A stretch of 64,000 nucleotides of DNA from Gracilimonas sp040877545 (GTDB lineage: Bacteria > Bacteroidota > Rhodothermia > Balneolales > Balneolaceae): NCBI GenBank assembly GCA_040877545.1, contig JBBDNN010000063.1:1-64000 (forward strand). Direction: 5' to 3'. The position numbers were made by a program, and so were the translations under genes. Shown here one piece after another: positions 55,734 through 64,000 of this stretch. The stretch's first letter is position 1, and each line of letters opens with the position of its first letter. The notes beneath the pieces are model-generated. The model worked only from the letters and a program-made list of their open reading frames with translations. It made no database searches and had not been told where the DNA came from.

Positions 55734-56339
55734 TCACATAAAATCTCTACCCATTCCTGCCAGATATTTGGTTACGTATTTCCCGATTACATCAAATTCG
55801 AGATTGACCAAATCGCCCTCGGATTTATGTTTTAGATTTGTATGCTCCCAGGTATATGGAATAATTGCGAGAGTAAATTGAAGATCCTCATCACGGGCAA
55901 CAGTCAAACTGATTCCTTCCATTGTAATGCTTCCCCGCCCAACAATCATGTTGGTAAATTCTTCGGGATAATGCACAGTTAACAACCAGCCTGTTTTTTC
56001 TTTTTCAATGTTGATGATGGTGCCGGTGGTGTCTACATGTCCCTGAACCAGATGCCCCTCCAGGCCTTTTTGGAGAGTAAGAGATCGCTCCAGGTTTACC
56101 GGATCTCCTTTTGTTAAATCACCAATGGAGGTTTTTCGCAGAGTTTCTTCCACACTTTGTACCGTAAAAGTTTTTTCATCAAAAGCGGTAACAGTATGAC
56201 AGGCGCCGTTTATTGAAATGCTTTCGTCATGGTGGCAGGTTTCTGCAAAGGAGCAGGAAATACGCATCTCAACTCCACCGCCATCCAGCGATTTAACCTT
56301 TTCTACTTTTCCCACTTCTTGAATAATTCCGGTAAACAT
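55734..56339 (-). CDS. ribE: Riboflavin synthase, alpha subunit
   Basis: A 201-residue enzyme converting two lumazines to riboflavin. It begins with the invariant M-F-T-G-I-I-Q and shows the internal duplication of two barrel halves (S-I-S-I-N-G-A-C-H-T-V in the first, S-I-T-M-E-G-I-S-L-T-V in the second). G-H-L-V-Q-G-H-V-D-T-T-G is also present. The gene follows ribD after 3 bp, so they form an operon. Confidence 0.96.
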   Translation of the reverse strand: MFTGIIQEVGKVEKVKSLDGGGVEMRISCSFAETCHHDESISINGACHTVTAFDEKTFTVQSVEETLRKTSIGDLTKGDPVNLERSLTLQKGLEGHLVQGHVDTTGTIINIEKEKTGWLLTVHYPEEFTNMIVGRGSITMEGISLTVARDEDLQFTLAIIPYTWEHTNLKHKSEGDLVNLEFDVIGKYVTKYLAGMGRDFM

Positions 56340-56342
56340 ATT

Positions 56343-57470
56343 TTAAAAGTAACCAGTTAATAACATATCGTTGCCCACTTTTTTCCATTCAACATCTTTA
56401 AGATCGGCAATTTCATTCATTTTATTAATTCCAATATTTATCAGTGATCTTGTACCGGCTCCCAGTAATTTTGGGGCTATAAAAAGTTCCAGTTTATCTA
56501 CCAGTCCCTGCCTGATTAATGCCGATGAAAGTTGTTGCCCTCCTTCCACTAAAACAGATGTAATATTTTTTTCTCCCAATAATTTAAAAGCTTCCCACAA
56601 ATTTACATGCCCATCCATTTTTGTGGTTTGAATAACTTCACCCCGAAAATAGTTTTGTTGCATAACCTTCAGCATTGGGTCGGCATCGGTTGCGGAGGCT
56701 TCTTTATTGCAGGTTATTATAATGGTTTTTTCTTCGTGTTTATCTGAAAAAAGATTGAGGTTTTTGGAAAGTTCGTAAGGGCCATCTATTACTACGCGCC
56801 TGGGCTGCCGGCCAGCTACATGACGCACTGTAAGGCTGGGATTATCTGCCATAACAGTGGTTCTGCCTACTAAGACGGCATCATATTCAGCACGCCAACG
56901 GTGTACCATTTTTCGTGATTTTTTGCCACTTATCCATTGTGATTCACCATCAGCTGCGGCGATATAACCGTCAGCCGTTTGTGCCATTTTGAGGGTAATA
57001 AATGGCCGTCCAAAGGTTTGATGGTAAATGAAAAACTCATTCAGCTTTTCCGCCTCTTTCTTCAGAATACCAACTTCAACCTCAATTCCCTGATTTCTCA
57101 GGTGTAAAATACCATCACCATTTACCAGGGTATTAGGATCTTTCATTGCCACCACTACCCGCTTGATTGGCAACTTACCCAGCATATTAGCGCATGGTGG
57201 TGTTTTTCCATGGTGAGAACAAGGTTCCATGTTTACATAAACTGTTGCCCCTTCAAACCTTTCCGGATTTTCTACAGATTTTACTGCATGTACTTCGGCA
57301 TGTTCTTCACCAAATTTTTGGTGGTAACCTTTGCCAATTAATTCTCCCTCTTCTGAAACAATCACACAGCCCACTAACGGATTGGGAGAGACAAAGCCTT
57401 TGCCCTTGTTGGCAAGCTCGATTGCCTGTTTCATCCAGTCAGAATCGCTATTTGATGGTGGTGTTGGCAT
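56343..57470 (-). CDS. ribD: Bifunctional riboflavin biosynthesis deaminase/reductase
   Basis: A 375-residue two-domain enzyme. The N-terminal deaminase has zinc ligands in H-A-E-V-H-A and P-C-S-H-H-G-K-T-P-P-C (~1-150). The C-terminal reductase is at ~155-375 (A-A-D-G-E-S-Q-W-I-S-G, D-N-P-S-L-T-V-R, V-L-V-E-G-G-Q). It performs the second and third steps after GTP cyclohydrolase II. No FMN riboswitch was found in the short upstream gap. It heads the ribD-ribE operon. Confidence 0.95.
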   Translation of the reverse strand: MPTPPSNSDSDWMKQAIELANKGKGFVSPNPLVGCVIVSEEGELIGKGYHQKFGEEHAEVHAVKSVENPERFEGATVYVNMEPCSHHGKTPPCANMLGKLPIKRVVVAMKDPNTLVNGDGILHLRNQGIEVEVGILKKEAEKLNEFFIYHQTFGRPFITLKMAQTADGYIAAADGESQWISGKKSRKMVHRWRAEYDAVLVGRTTVMADNPSLTVRHVAGRQPRRVVIDGPYELSKNLNLFSDKHEEKTIIITCNKEASATDADPMLKVMQQNYFRGEVIQTTKMDGHVNLWEAFKLLGEKNITSVLVEGGQQLSSALIRQGLVDKLELFIAPKLLGAGTRSLINIGINKMNEIADLKDVEWKKVGNDMLLTGYF

Positions 57471-57517
57471 AGAGGGATATCTTTAACTAAAGATAAAGAA
57501 AGTGAGGTTGGTACAAA

Positions 57518-57549
57518 CAAAAAAGGGTGAGAAAAAATCCTCACCCTTT
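57518..57549 (-). terminator. Intrinsic terminator of the PpiD-like gene
   Basis: The perfect 10-bp stem AAAGGGTGAG/CTCACCCTTT (57522-57531, 57540-57549) is followed on the minus strand by TTTT and GTTTG. It lies 20 bp beyond the stop. Confidence 0.88.
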
Positions 57550-57568
57550 AATTATTATAGAAATAATT

Positions 57569-59341
57569 TTATTGCAACAGGCGACTTCGGTTGTCAACAA
57601 TTTTGGCATCTTCTTTTAATTGTTCCAGCCACACCGAGGTAAATTTTTGATTCTTTTGCTGCTCAAGACGCTGGCGAATATCACTGCGTTTTTCCTGATC
57701 TAGCTCAAAAAGATCGGGTTCAGTTTTATTTATAACCTGTACAATAAAAGCGGCGCTATTCCCGGTTAATGATTTTGACACGCTTCCTTCATCCATTGCA
57801 AAAACAGCACCTATAATTTGTGGTTCACGTCCGGCGCCGGGTAAGGTTGTTGCATTTGCCCGCAGGTTTCCAACTGATTCAATTTCTTTACCGGCAGCTT
57901 GTGCAATTCCTTCAATTGATGAGTTTGCCTCTGCATATTCGGCAACTTTTTGAGCTGTCAGCTCTTTACGGCGTTCAATTTTTACCCGGTTTTCAACCTG
58001 TGCTTTTACCTCATCAAAAGGACGGTAGCCTTCTGGCGTAACTTCCAATACTTCAAGCACTACAAAATCGGATGTTAACTCAATGACCTCAGAAATGTCT
58101 CCCTCATCAGCATTTTCCAGAAAATTCATAATTTGCTGGCTGCTGCCTAATCCGGAAATAAATTCACTCCCTTTCGTAGCAAATGCTTCTTTTATTTCAA
58201 GTTCTCTTTCTTCAACTTCTTCAATAAAACCTGTTTCTTCGGAAGCATAATATTCAAAATCAGCAGCTCTTTCATTGGCTTCATCTATGGTCGCTGGAAG
58301 AGCTTCAATGTTATAGCTCATTATCTGAAACTTAATTTCATTGTTCTCTTCGGCTACTTTTTTAAGAATTGCAGCCTGACTTGCCGTTACAATTACATCA
58401 GAAACCTCTCCTTCATCAAGGCTTAATACAACCTGATATTCATCTCGTATGTCGTCACGACTTAAAAAAGAGTCTCTGTAGTTTGTGGTGGAAGCTTGAC
58501 GGATAAGAAACAGGGAGTCGTTTGCGGTTTCTTCAAAAGGCGGCCGTAATTCTTCCAGGTCTTCTATTATCTGGGCAGTATCACGAGCTGTCGGCAACTT
58601 ATTAAAGGTAATATACCTGATGCGATAACTCTCCTCTCGTTTATACCTTTCTTTATTATTATTGTATGAAGAGCGGAGTTCATTGTCAGAAATTTCAAGT
58701 TCTTGATCGGCTACTTCGCTATAAGGAAAACGAATAAAGTTTACTTCAGCGAAACTGTTTTCTCTTATAAATTCCTCTTCAATTTCCTGACCTGATACCT
58801 GTAGGCCTGCAGTTATATAATTACCCAATTTTTGCTGGCGTCTTTGCTCTCTAAGCTGAAGTTCTAATGCAACAGCTTGTTGAGAAAACTCTCTTGAAGA
58901 AAGTACTTGCTGAATAGCTGCGCGATCAATAGAACCATCTTCGCGAGTAAAATTTTGCCGGATAACGGGAGCAGGATTTTCACCATACACCATTTCAAGT
59001 ATTTCCTCATCAGTTACCGTAATTCCTAGCTCATCCATCTTTTGATTGAGCAGGCGAGAATTCACCAATTCATCCCAAGCCTGGCTTTCATAATAGGTGC
59101 GCATTTCCGGAGTCATAGAATTTCCAGACTGTTCGTTATACGCATTCGTATAATACTGCACGCGACTCTGATATTCCTCGTTGGAGATTTTATCTCCATT
59201 TACCGCTCCCAAAGCATTTGGTCCTGCTTGCATTGCATCGAAAAAGTTTACGTCTGCTAATACCCACAAAAGGCCAAATGATCCGATTAGCACCCAAAGG
59301 ATAATTCCCGTGCTATTTCTCATTTTTTCCATTACACCCAT
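57569..59341 (-). CDS. PpiD-like membrane-anchored peptidyl-prolyl isomerase
   Basis: A 590-residue periplasmic foldase anchored by one N-terminal helix (~12-30). A SurA-N-like chaperone region (~45-200; N-G-D-K-I-S-N-E-E-Y) follows, with a parvulin-type domain and a long C-terminal helical region ending in E-Q-L-K-E-D-A-K-I. The overall order matches PpiD/SurA proteins that help outer-membrane proteins fold. It stands downstream of the mla genes with a 132-bp gap. A start at Met4 is possible. Confidence 0.88.
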   Translation of the reverse strand: MGVMEKMRNSTGIILWVLIGSFGLLWVLADVNFFDAMQAGPNALGAVNGDKISNEEYQSRVQYYTNAYNEQSGNSMTPEMRTYYESQAWDELVNSRLLNQKMDELGITVTDEEILEMVYGENPAPVIRQNFTREDGSIDRAAIQQVLSSREFSQQAVALELQLREQRRQQKLGNYITAGLQVSGQEIEEEFIRENSFAEVNFIRFPYSEVADQELEISDNELRSSYNNNKERYKREESYRIRYITFNKLPTARDTAQIIEDLEELRPPFEETANDSLFLIRQASTTNYRDSFLSRDDIRDEYQVVLSLDEGEVSDVIVTASQAAILKKVAEENNEIKFQIMSYNIEALPATIDEANERAADFEYYASEETGFIEEVEERELEIKEAFATKGSEFISGLGSSQQIMNFLENADEGDISEVIELTSDFVVLEVLEVTPEGYRPFDEVKAQVENRVKIERRKELTAQKVAEYAEANSSIEGIAQAAGKEIESVGNLRANATTLPGAGREPQIIGAVFAMDEGSVSKSLTGNSAAFIVQVINKTEPDLFELDQEKRSDIRQRLEQQKNQKFTSVWLEQLKEDAKIVDNRSRLLQ

Positions 59342-59473
59342 AAAAGGTAACCTCTAAAAAATCATTAATTATATTTCGATTTGTCTATAGCGGGGTTAAA
59401 ACCGTTTCCCGCAATAAGCCTGATAATATACGCTAATAGCCAAGTAATTGAAAGCCATTAAGGCTCACTGTGG

Positions 59474-60397
59474 TTAAAAAACCTCAATCAATCTCATATG
59501 CTTTAGGTACCTGCCTGGGTCCCTGTTGATATTTTTTATCAGTTCATTGAGATTAACAGATAAACTATCATAGTTATTATATAAAGAAGGATCATTTATC
59601 ATTTTTCCCAATGTGCCCTCCCCATTATTAATTTTACTCAGTACTTCGTTTAAGGTCAGGTTTGTTTCATTCAATCCGCTGCTTAACGTTTCCAACTCTA
59701 CACTAGTAGCTTCAAGATTGGTAATTAAGGAAGCCATTTTTTCTTTGTTTTCTGAACTCAGGTCATCAAGAGTTTCAAGAGTGTTTTTAGCATTTTGAAT
59801 CATGAGGTTCAAATCAGTCTTACGATCCTCAATCAGGCTGTTAAGTGAGCTGGTAGAAGATTCAAGATTATCGAGCATTCCGGATATTTTCTCTTTGTTT
59901 TCCTCATCCAGTGTCTCATTAAGATTACTCATTAAGGCATCAAAGCCTTTAATTGAAGCAGAGATATCTTCCCCCAACTTTGCTCCTTCATCGGCAAAAC
60001 TTTCCATCATGCCTTCCTCAAAAAAACCTTCTATATATTCTCCATCTTCCACCATTTCGGGAGAATCGGATTTCACAATCTCAATATATTTACTTCCAAG
60101 TACTCCGCTTGATCTTAAAAAAGCTACCGATCCTTTAGGGATAGAAAAATCTTCTTCTATTGAAAGTGTAACCAAGGCAGAATCGGATGGCTGCAGTTGC
60201 ATTCTTTTAACAGAACCGATCTTAAAACCCTTTACATTTACTGCATTGCCTGAAATTAATCCATGTACTCTATCAAAAGTAGTATAAATAGTGGTAGTAG
60301 TTCTAAAAAGAGGAATATCTTTCATTATACGAAAGCCGACAAAAGCCACCATTATGGCAATTATTACCGTTATTCCAATTTTAAGTTCATTGCTCAT
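59474..60397 (-). CDS. mlaD: MCE-family lipid-transport substrate-binding protein
   Basis: A 307-residue protein, started at the ATG at 60397 (M-S-N-E-L-K-I-G) rather than the TTG nine bases earlier. It has one N-terminal helix (~8-28) and an MCE/MlaD domain (~35-112; G-L-x-x-G-x-x-V x-x-x-G-x-K-I-G and L-G-S-K-Y-I-E-I). A long, heptad-rich coiled-coil tail follows (~135-270). It is part of the periplasmic path for phospholipid movement. It is the last gene of the mlaE-mlaF-mlaD unit. Confidence 0.9.
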   Translation of the reverse strand: MSNELKIGITVIIAIMVAFVGFRIMKDIPLFRTTTTIYTTFDRVHGLISGNAVNVKGFKIGSVKRMQLQPSDSALVTLSIEEDFSIPKGSVAFLRSSGVLGSKYIEIVKSDSPEMVEDGEYIEGFFEEGMMESFADEGAKLGEDISASIKGFDALMSNLNETLDEENKEKISGMLDNLESSTSSLNSLIEDRKTDLNLMIQNAKNTLETLDDLSSENKEKMASLITNLEATSVELETLSSGLNETNLTLNEVLSKINNGEGTLGKMINDPSLYNNYDSLSVNLNELIKNINRDPGRYLKHMRLIEVF

Positions 60398-60416
60398 TTT
60401 TGCCAAAACGTTGCTC

Positions 60417-61163
60417 CTATACGTTTGCTTTTATTTGATATTCGCTGGCAGTAATAAAGTCAAGCAGGTCTTGATTATCGCTATGCTTCATGTCTTCTGT
60501 TCTGCCAAACCAACTTAATTTTTGTGCATCTAAGAATGCTACTTTTTCTGCAATCTCCAATACGCTGTGCATATCATGCGTAACAACAATAGAGGTAATA
60601 TCGAGGCTGTCGGCCATAGTTACTATAAGCTCATTTATTTCTTCGGAAGTTTTTGGGTCAAGCCCGGATGTTGGTTCATCATATAATAGATAATCCGGCT
60701 GCAGAATAATAGCTCTCGCTAAACCCACTCTTTTTCGCATTCCACCAGACAGTTCTGAAGTAGCTTTGTTTCCCACATTTTTCAGGTTAACCATGCCAAG
60801 TGCTTCTTCCACATTATGAGAAATTTCTTCCTCTGTTTGCTCAGTAAAATAGCGCAGCGGAAAAGCAACGTTCTCAAAAGTATTTATAGAATCAAAGAGT
60901 GCTCCTCCCTGGAATAATATTCCGAAACGCTGCCGCACCTTTCTTAATTCGGTATAACTAAGTTCAAAAACACATTTGCCATCAATAAGCACATCGCCAT
61001 CGTCAGGATACAACAATGCATTGAAATGCTTTACCAACACCGATTTTCCACAACCTGATTTCCCAATAATTGCAAGAGTTTCCCCGTCTTCTATATTAAA
61101 AGAAACATCTCTCCAAATAAGGTTACTATTGAAGCTTTTTGTAAGATTTCTGATCTCTATCAT
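60417..61163 (-). CDS. mlaF: ABC transporter ATPase, MlaF-like
   Basis: A 248-residue ATPase. It has Walker A G-K-S-G-C-G-K-S-V (the usual final S/T is followed by Val, typical of the Mkl/MlaF group), signature L-S-G-G-M-R-K-R-V, and Walker B L-L-Y-D-E-P-T-S-G-L-D. It powers the MlaE permease in phospholipid transport across the envelope. It begins three bases after mlaE ends. Confidence 0.93.
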   Translation of the reverse strand: MIEIRNLTKSFNSNLIWRDVSFNIEDGETLAIIGKSGCGKSVLVKHFNALLYPDDGDVLIDGKCVFELSYTELRKVRQRFGILFQGGALFDSINTFENVAFPLRYFTEQTEEEISHNVEEALGMVNLKNVGNKATSELSGGMRKRVGLARAIILQPDYLLYDEPTSGLDPKTSEEINELIVTMADSLDITSIVVTHDMHSVLEIAEKVAFLDAQKLSWFGRTEDMKHSDNQDLLDFITASEYQIKANV

Positions 61164-61166
61164 CTT

Positions 61167-61925
61167 TTATAATAAAATAGCTGCCAATACAAAATCGGCT
61201 AATAACACAAATATACAACTTAATACTGTTGCCTGAGTTGTTCCATTACCAACCCCTTCTGCCCCGCCAAAAGCATTATAGCCTTTAAAACATGAAATAG
61301 ATGTAATCACAAAACCAAAGACAATGGATTTTATCAAACCAAACACCACATCCGATTCATAAAAAAATTCACGGGCTCCTTTCATAAATTCAGAAACGGG
61401 AACAATACCATCAACTGCTCCGGCTACCACTCCTCCGCCAACTCCAAAAACAGCGGCAGTTATATATAAAACAGGGAACATAAAAATACCCGCTAAAATA
61501 CGGGGAACCACTAAAAATGATACCGAATTAAAACCCATAGATTCCAGGGCATCAATTTGCTCACTTACGCGCATGGTGCCAAGTTCTGTTGACATCCTGG
61601 CCCCTACTTTCCCGGCCAATACCAAAGCACTTATCACAGCTGCAAGCTCAATCACAATGGACTGCGCCACGATAGACCCAATGATAGAACTTGGATAAAT
61701 CCCCGTATCTAATTGATAGGCCGTTTGCAGCGTAAGAACCGCGCCGGTAAAAACACCGGTTAACATAATTATAGGAATAGACTCGTAACCTACCTTTATA
61801 AATTCATGAAAAAGGTTCTTTTTATAGGTACTAATCTCAGTAGATGACCGTAATGCCTGATATAAAAGCTGGGTGTAATGGCCAAATTCTTTTAACGAAG
61901 CAGCGCCTGGTAATTTCGATATCAT
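61167..61925 (-). CDS. mlaE: MlaE-family ABC permease
   Basis: A 252-residue inner-membrane protein with five or six helices. The MlaE signatures are Q-S-I-V-I-E-L-A-A-V-I-S-A-L-V-L-A-G-K-V-G, S-T-E-L-G-T-M-R-V-S-E-Q-I-D-A-L-E and G-G-A-E-G-V-G-N-G-T-T-Q. It is first in the three-gene mla unit and divergent from porQ. Confidence 0.93.
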   Translation of the reverse strand: MISKLPGAASLKEFGHYTQLLYQALRSSTEISTYKKNLFHEFIKVGYESIPIIMLTGVFTGAVLTLQTAYQLDTGIYPSSIIGSIVAQSIVIELAAVISALVLAGKVGARMSTELGTMRVSEQIDALESMGFNSVSFLVVPRILAGIFMFPVLYITAAVFGVGGGVVAGAVDGIVPVSEFMKGAREFFYESDVVFGLIKSIVFGFVITSISCFKGYNAFGGAEGVGNGTTQATVLSCIFVLLADFVLAAILL

Positions 61926-62013
61926 TTCTTAATTATAATCTTCACGTATTGCCAAAGCATTTGATTATATTACAAAACATTTTCACCAATTGTGATTTCT
62001 AAATACTCCTAAA

Positions 62014-62997
62014 GTGCGACTGTTTTTACCTCTGTTTTTATCCTTATTTATTAGCCAGCTTGCTGTTGCTCAAAACAACTCTTCAAGTATTTTCCGTTTC
62101 CTGGATGTAACCCCCACCGCCGGCGCTTCTGCTTTGGGAGGAAACCATGTAGGCCTTTATAACGCCGATTTCAGCCTTCTGAATATAAATCCCGCGTTTA
62201 TCAACGCAGAGGCTTCGGGAAAAATTTCAGCTTCTTATCTAAATTTTTTAGGTGAAGCCAATATGGGTTTTACCAACGGAGCCATGCATGTGGATAATAT
62301 AGGCACTTTTGCTGCCGGCATCCGGTTTTTGGGTTATGGTGATTTTGATCATTTGGATGAAGATGGAAATAATCTTGGAAGCTTCAATGCCAATGACTTA
62401 TCTGTGACAACTGCCTACAGTTACCAAATTATTAAAAACCTGAATGTTGGTGCAGGGGTAGATCTTATTCACTCATCCTACTCCACTTTTAAATCTATTG
62501 CAGCCGCTGTCTCTGGTGGAATTTTTTACAAAGATACAACCAGCCATTTTAGCGCAGGCTTATCAATACGTAATTTCGGCGGACAGATTTCTGCTTTTGA
62601 TGAACGCCGGGAACCTTTACCATTCGATATTTCTGCGGGATTCACCAAGAAACCAGAAGCTTTTCCTTTTCAGCTTAGCCTTACATTTAAAAAGCTGAAT
62701 GACTGGGATATGCGTATTTTTGGAGAGTCGGAACGGCCTGCCTTTTTCAATAATCTTTTACGACATGTATTGTTTGGAGGCGAAGCCAGTTTAACTGAAA
62801 ATTTTAATATTCGTTTTGGCTATGATCATTACCTGCATGAACAGATAAAAACAGGCTCGAACTTTGATTTAGCCGGAATAGCCTTTGGTGTAGGATTTAA
62901 GGTAAAAATGATCCTGATTGATATTAGCAGAAATTCTTACAGTAAAATTGGCGGCGTTACCCGCATCAGTATCAAAACCAATCTCCTTGATTTATAA
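62014..62997 (+). CDS. porQ: Type IX secretion system protein PorQ
   Basis: A 327-residue outer-membrane barrel with a signal peptide (1-19, A-V-A-Q), starting at GTG. PorQ features are F-L-D-V-T-P-T-A-G-A-S-A-L-G-G, N-I-N-P-A-F-I-N and I-S-A-S-Y-L-N-F-L-G-E-A-N-M-G, the FadL-like N-terminus. PorQ belongs to the attachment complex that retains T9SS cargo. This fits the four sorting-domain proteins encoded at the other end of the window. aroC follows after 20 bp. Confidence 0.85.
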   Translation: MRLFLPLFLSLFISQLAVAQNNSSSIFRFLDVTPTAGASALGGNHVGLYNADFSLLNINPAFINAEASGKISASYLNFLGEANMGFTNGAMHVDNIGTFAAGIRFLGYGDFDHLDEDGNNLGSFNANDLSVTTAYSYQIIKNLNVGAGVDLIHSSYSTFKSIAAAVSGGIFYKDTTSHFSAGLSIRNFGGQISAFDERREPLPFDISAGFTKKPEAFPFQLSLTFKKLNDWDMRIFGESERPAFFNNLLRHVLFGGEASLTENFNIRFGYDHYLHEQIKTGSNFDLAGIAFGVGFKVKMILIDISRNSYSKIGGVTRISIKTNLLDL

Positions 62998-63017
62998 TCA
63001 CACATTATCACTCACTC

Positions 63018-64000
63018 ATGATTAGATATTTAACAGCTGGCGAATCACACGGCCCCGGATTAACGGGAGTTGTGGAAGGTGTTCCCGCCGGGTTACCCCT
63101 CACAGAAGAAGATATTGCTCACCATTTAGTGCGCCGGCAGCAAGGCTATGGCCGCGGCGGACGAATGGCTTTTGAAAAGGATTTTGCTACCATCAACTCC
63201 GGTTTGCGTTTTGGAAAAACTATGGGCGGCCCGATTTCCATGTATATGGAAAACCGCGCTTTTCACAAAGACGATGCCGGCTGGCCAACCGTAATGAATA
63301 AACAAATCGAGGCTGAAGGAATCGAAAAAATAACCCTTCCCCGTCCCGGACATGCAGATTTGGTGGGGGCTCAAAAATATAAATTCGATGATATTCGGCC
63401 AGTAATTGAACGCTCCAGCGCCCGCGAAACAGCCATGCGAGTTGCCTGTTGTAGTATTGCCCGAAAGTTCTTGAAACATTTTGGAATCGAAATTGGCGGA
63501 CATGTACTCCGAATTGGTTCGGTTGGGTTTAACGGCTGGGATGCTGTTCGCGATTTGGCAGATCCTCTGGCAGAAAACGGAGCCGAAAAAGTATATGAAA
63601 TGGCTGATAAATCTGATGTTCGCTGCCTGGACGGAAAGCTCTCTGAACAGATGCGGGAAGAAATTAAAAAGCGCAGAAAAGAGGGTTCATCGCTTGGCGG
63701 TATTTATGAAATTATTGTGACCGGCCTTCCTGAAGGTTTAGGAAGTTATGTGCATTGGGATAAAAAGCTGGACGGCCAGCTGGCGCAATCAATTATTGGT
63801 ACACAAGCGATGAAAGGAGTTGAGATCGGCTTGGGTTTTGAAGCAGGCCATCGACCCGGCCACGAAGTTCATGATGAAATTACCCGGGAGAATAACACTT
63901 TCAAAAGAAGAACTAATCGCATGGGAGGTATTGAGGGTGGAATGAGCACCGGAATGCCTTTAATTATTCGCGGGGTGATGAAACCAATTCCTACCATGTT
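63018..64000 (+). CDS. aroC: Chorismate synthase (5' part, runs off window)
   Basis: An open frame of 327 codons reaches the right edge without a stop. M-I-R-Y-L-T-A-G-E-S-H-G-P-G-L-T is the invariant N-terminus. R-R-Q-Q-G-Y-G-R-G-G-R-M, R-P-G-H-A-D-L-V-G-A-Q-K-Y, R-S-S-A-R-E-T-A-M-R-V and F-E-A-G-H-R-P-G-H are further catalytic and FMN-contacting blocks. The enzyme makes chorismate from EPSP in aromatic amino-acid synthesis. It is closely spaced behind porQ, probably by chance of operon layout. Confidence 0.97.
   Translation, partial: MIRYLTAGESHGPGLTGVVEGVPAGLPLTEEDIAHHLVRRQQGYGRGGRMAFEKDFATINSGLRFGKTMGGPISMYMENRAFHKDDAGWPTVMNKQIEAEGIEKITLPRPGHADLVGAQKYKFDDIRPVIERSSARETAMRVACCSIARKFLKHFGIEIGGHVLRIGSVGFNGWDAVRDLADPLAENGAEKVYEMADKSDVRCLDGKLSEQMREEIKKRRKEGSSLGGIYEIIVTGLPEGLGSYVHWDKKLDGQLAQSIIGTQAMKGVEIGLGFEAGHRPGHEVHDEITRENNTFKRRTNRMGGIEGGMSTGMPLIIRGVMKPIPTM

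Noticed and set aside
56340..57568. FMN riboswitch before ribD
   Set aside because: The gap upstream of ribD is under 100 bp and is filled by the terminator of the PpiD-like gene; no RFN-like conserved blocks were seen.
1..64000. tRNA, rRNA or CRISPR loci
   Set aside because: No cloverleaf-like, ribosomal or regularly spaced repeat sequence was found on reading the intergenic stretches; a covariance-model scan would be needed to exclude small RNAs.

Overview
The window looks like chromosome from a marine or halophilic member of the Balneolota/Rhodothermota lineage (Bacteroidota-like). The basis is inference from several features. Four secreted proteins end in a C-terminal type IX secretion (T9SS) sorting domain with the NYPNPFNP signature and a terminal K-M-x-L-I-K, and a porQ gene for the T9SS lies near the right end. 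There is a SusC-like TonB-dependent receptor with no SusD, and most starts lack a clear Shine-Dalgarno sequence. No rRNA, tRNA or CRISPR array was recognised.

Positions 1-36,700 are a large plant-hemicellulose (glucuronoarabinoxylan) utilisation locus. It holds three GH43 enzymes (one cut by the window edge), a GH127 beta-L-arabinofuranosidase, a TonB receptor paired with a T9SS-sorted secreted protein, a sodium:solute symporter, a CE15 glucuronoyl esterase, an SGNH esterase, a GH9 cellulase, a two-module CBM + GH10 xylanase, a GH115 alpha-glucuronidase and a catalytic-domain-free four-module CBM-like T9SS protein. Together they would de-esterify, debranch and cut xylan outside the cell, bind and import the fragments, and finish hydrolysis in the periplasm. 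The locus is littered with remnants: a frameshifted GH43, the last ~100 codons of a GH2 enzyme, a GH43 C-terminal scrap behind a signal peptide, and a 317-bp element with 18-bp terminal inverted repeats. An imperfect dyad, GAGCAA-ATW-TTGCTC, recurs only in the intergenic regions in front of the receptor/symporter pair, the GH10/GH115 pair and the CBM protein. In three of the four places a half-site or degenerate second site follows with its centre exactly 22 bp away. This suggests one local regulator. An apparently unrelated two-gene unit (dual-parvulin lipoprotein plus membrane-embedded spermidine-synthase-like protein) sits inside the locus at 7,245-11,317.

Positions 34,700-44,300 hold mostly household or single-gene functions: serine beta-lactamase-like hydrolase, aat, a large zinc metalloprotease, a sodium:alanine symporter, marC-dinB, free-methionine sulfoxide reductase and a secreted unknown. 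There is also an 88-bp direct repeat.

Positions 44,300-47,250 are a small defence island. It has a single-chain HigB-HigA-like toxin-antitoxin protein and a type II restriction-modification pair (beta-class methyltransferase with an N-terminal MerR-like helix-turn-helix, convergent with a candidate endonuclease). The pair is bracketed by a diverged direct repeat of the last 18 codons of the neighbouring ABC-transporter ATPase gene.

Positions 47,200-64,000 are core genome: ABC exporter, outer-membrane barrel, uvrA, a DUF4097 protein, proline dehydrogenase, a DUF2267 protein, ribD-ribE, a PpiD-like foldase, mlaE-mlaF-mlaD lipid-transport genes, porQ and the 5' part of aroC. Intrinsic terminators are visible after many of the minus-strand genes.
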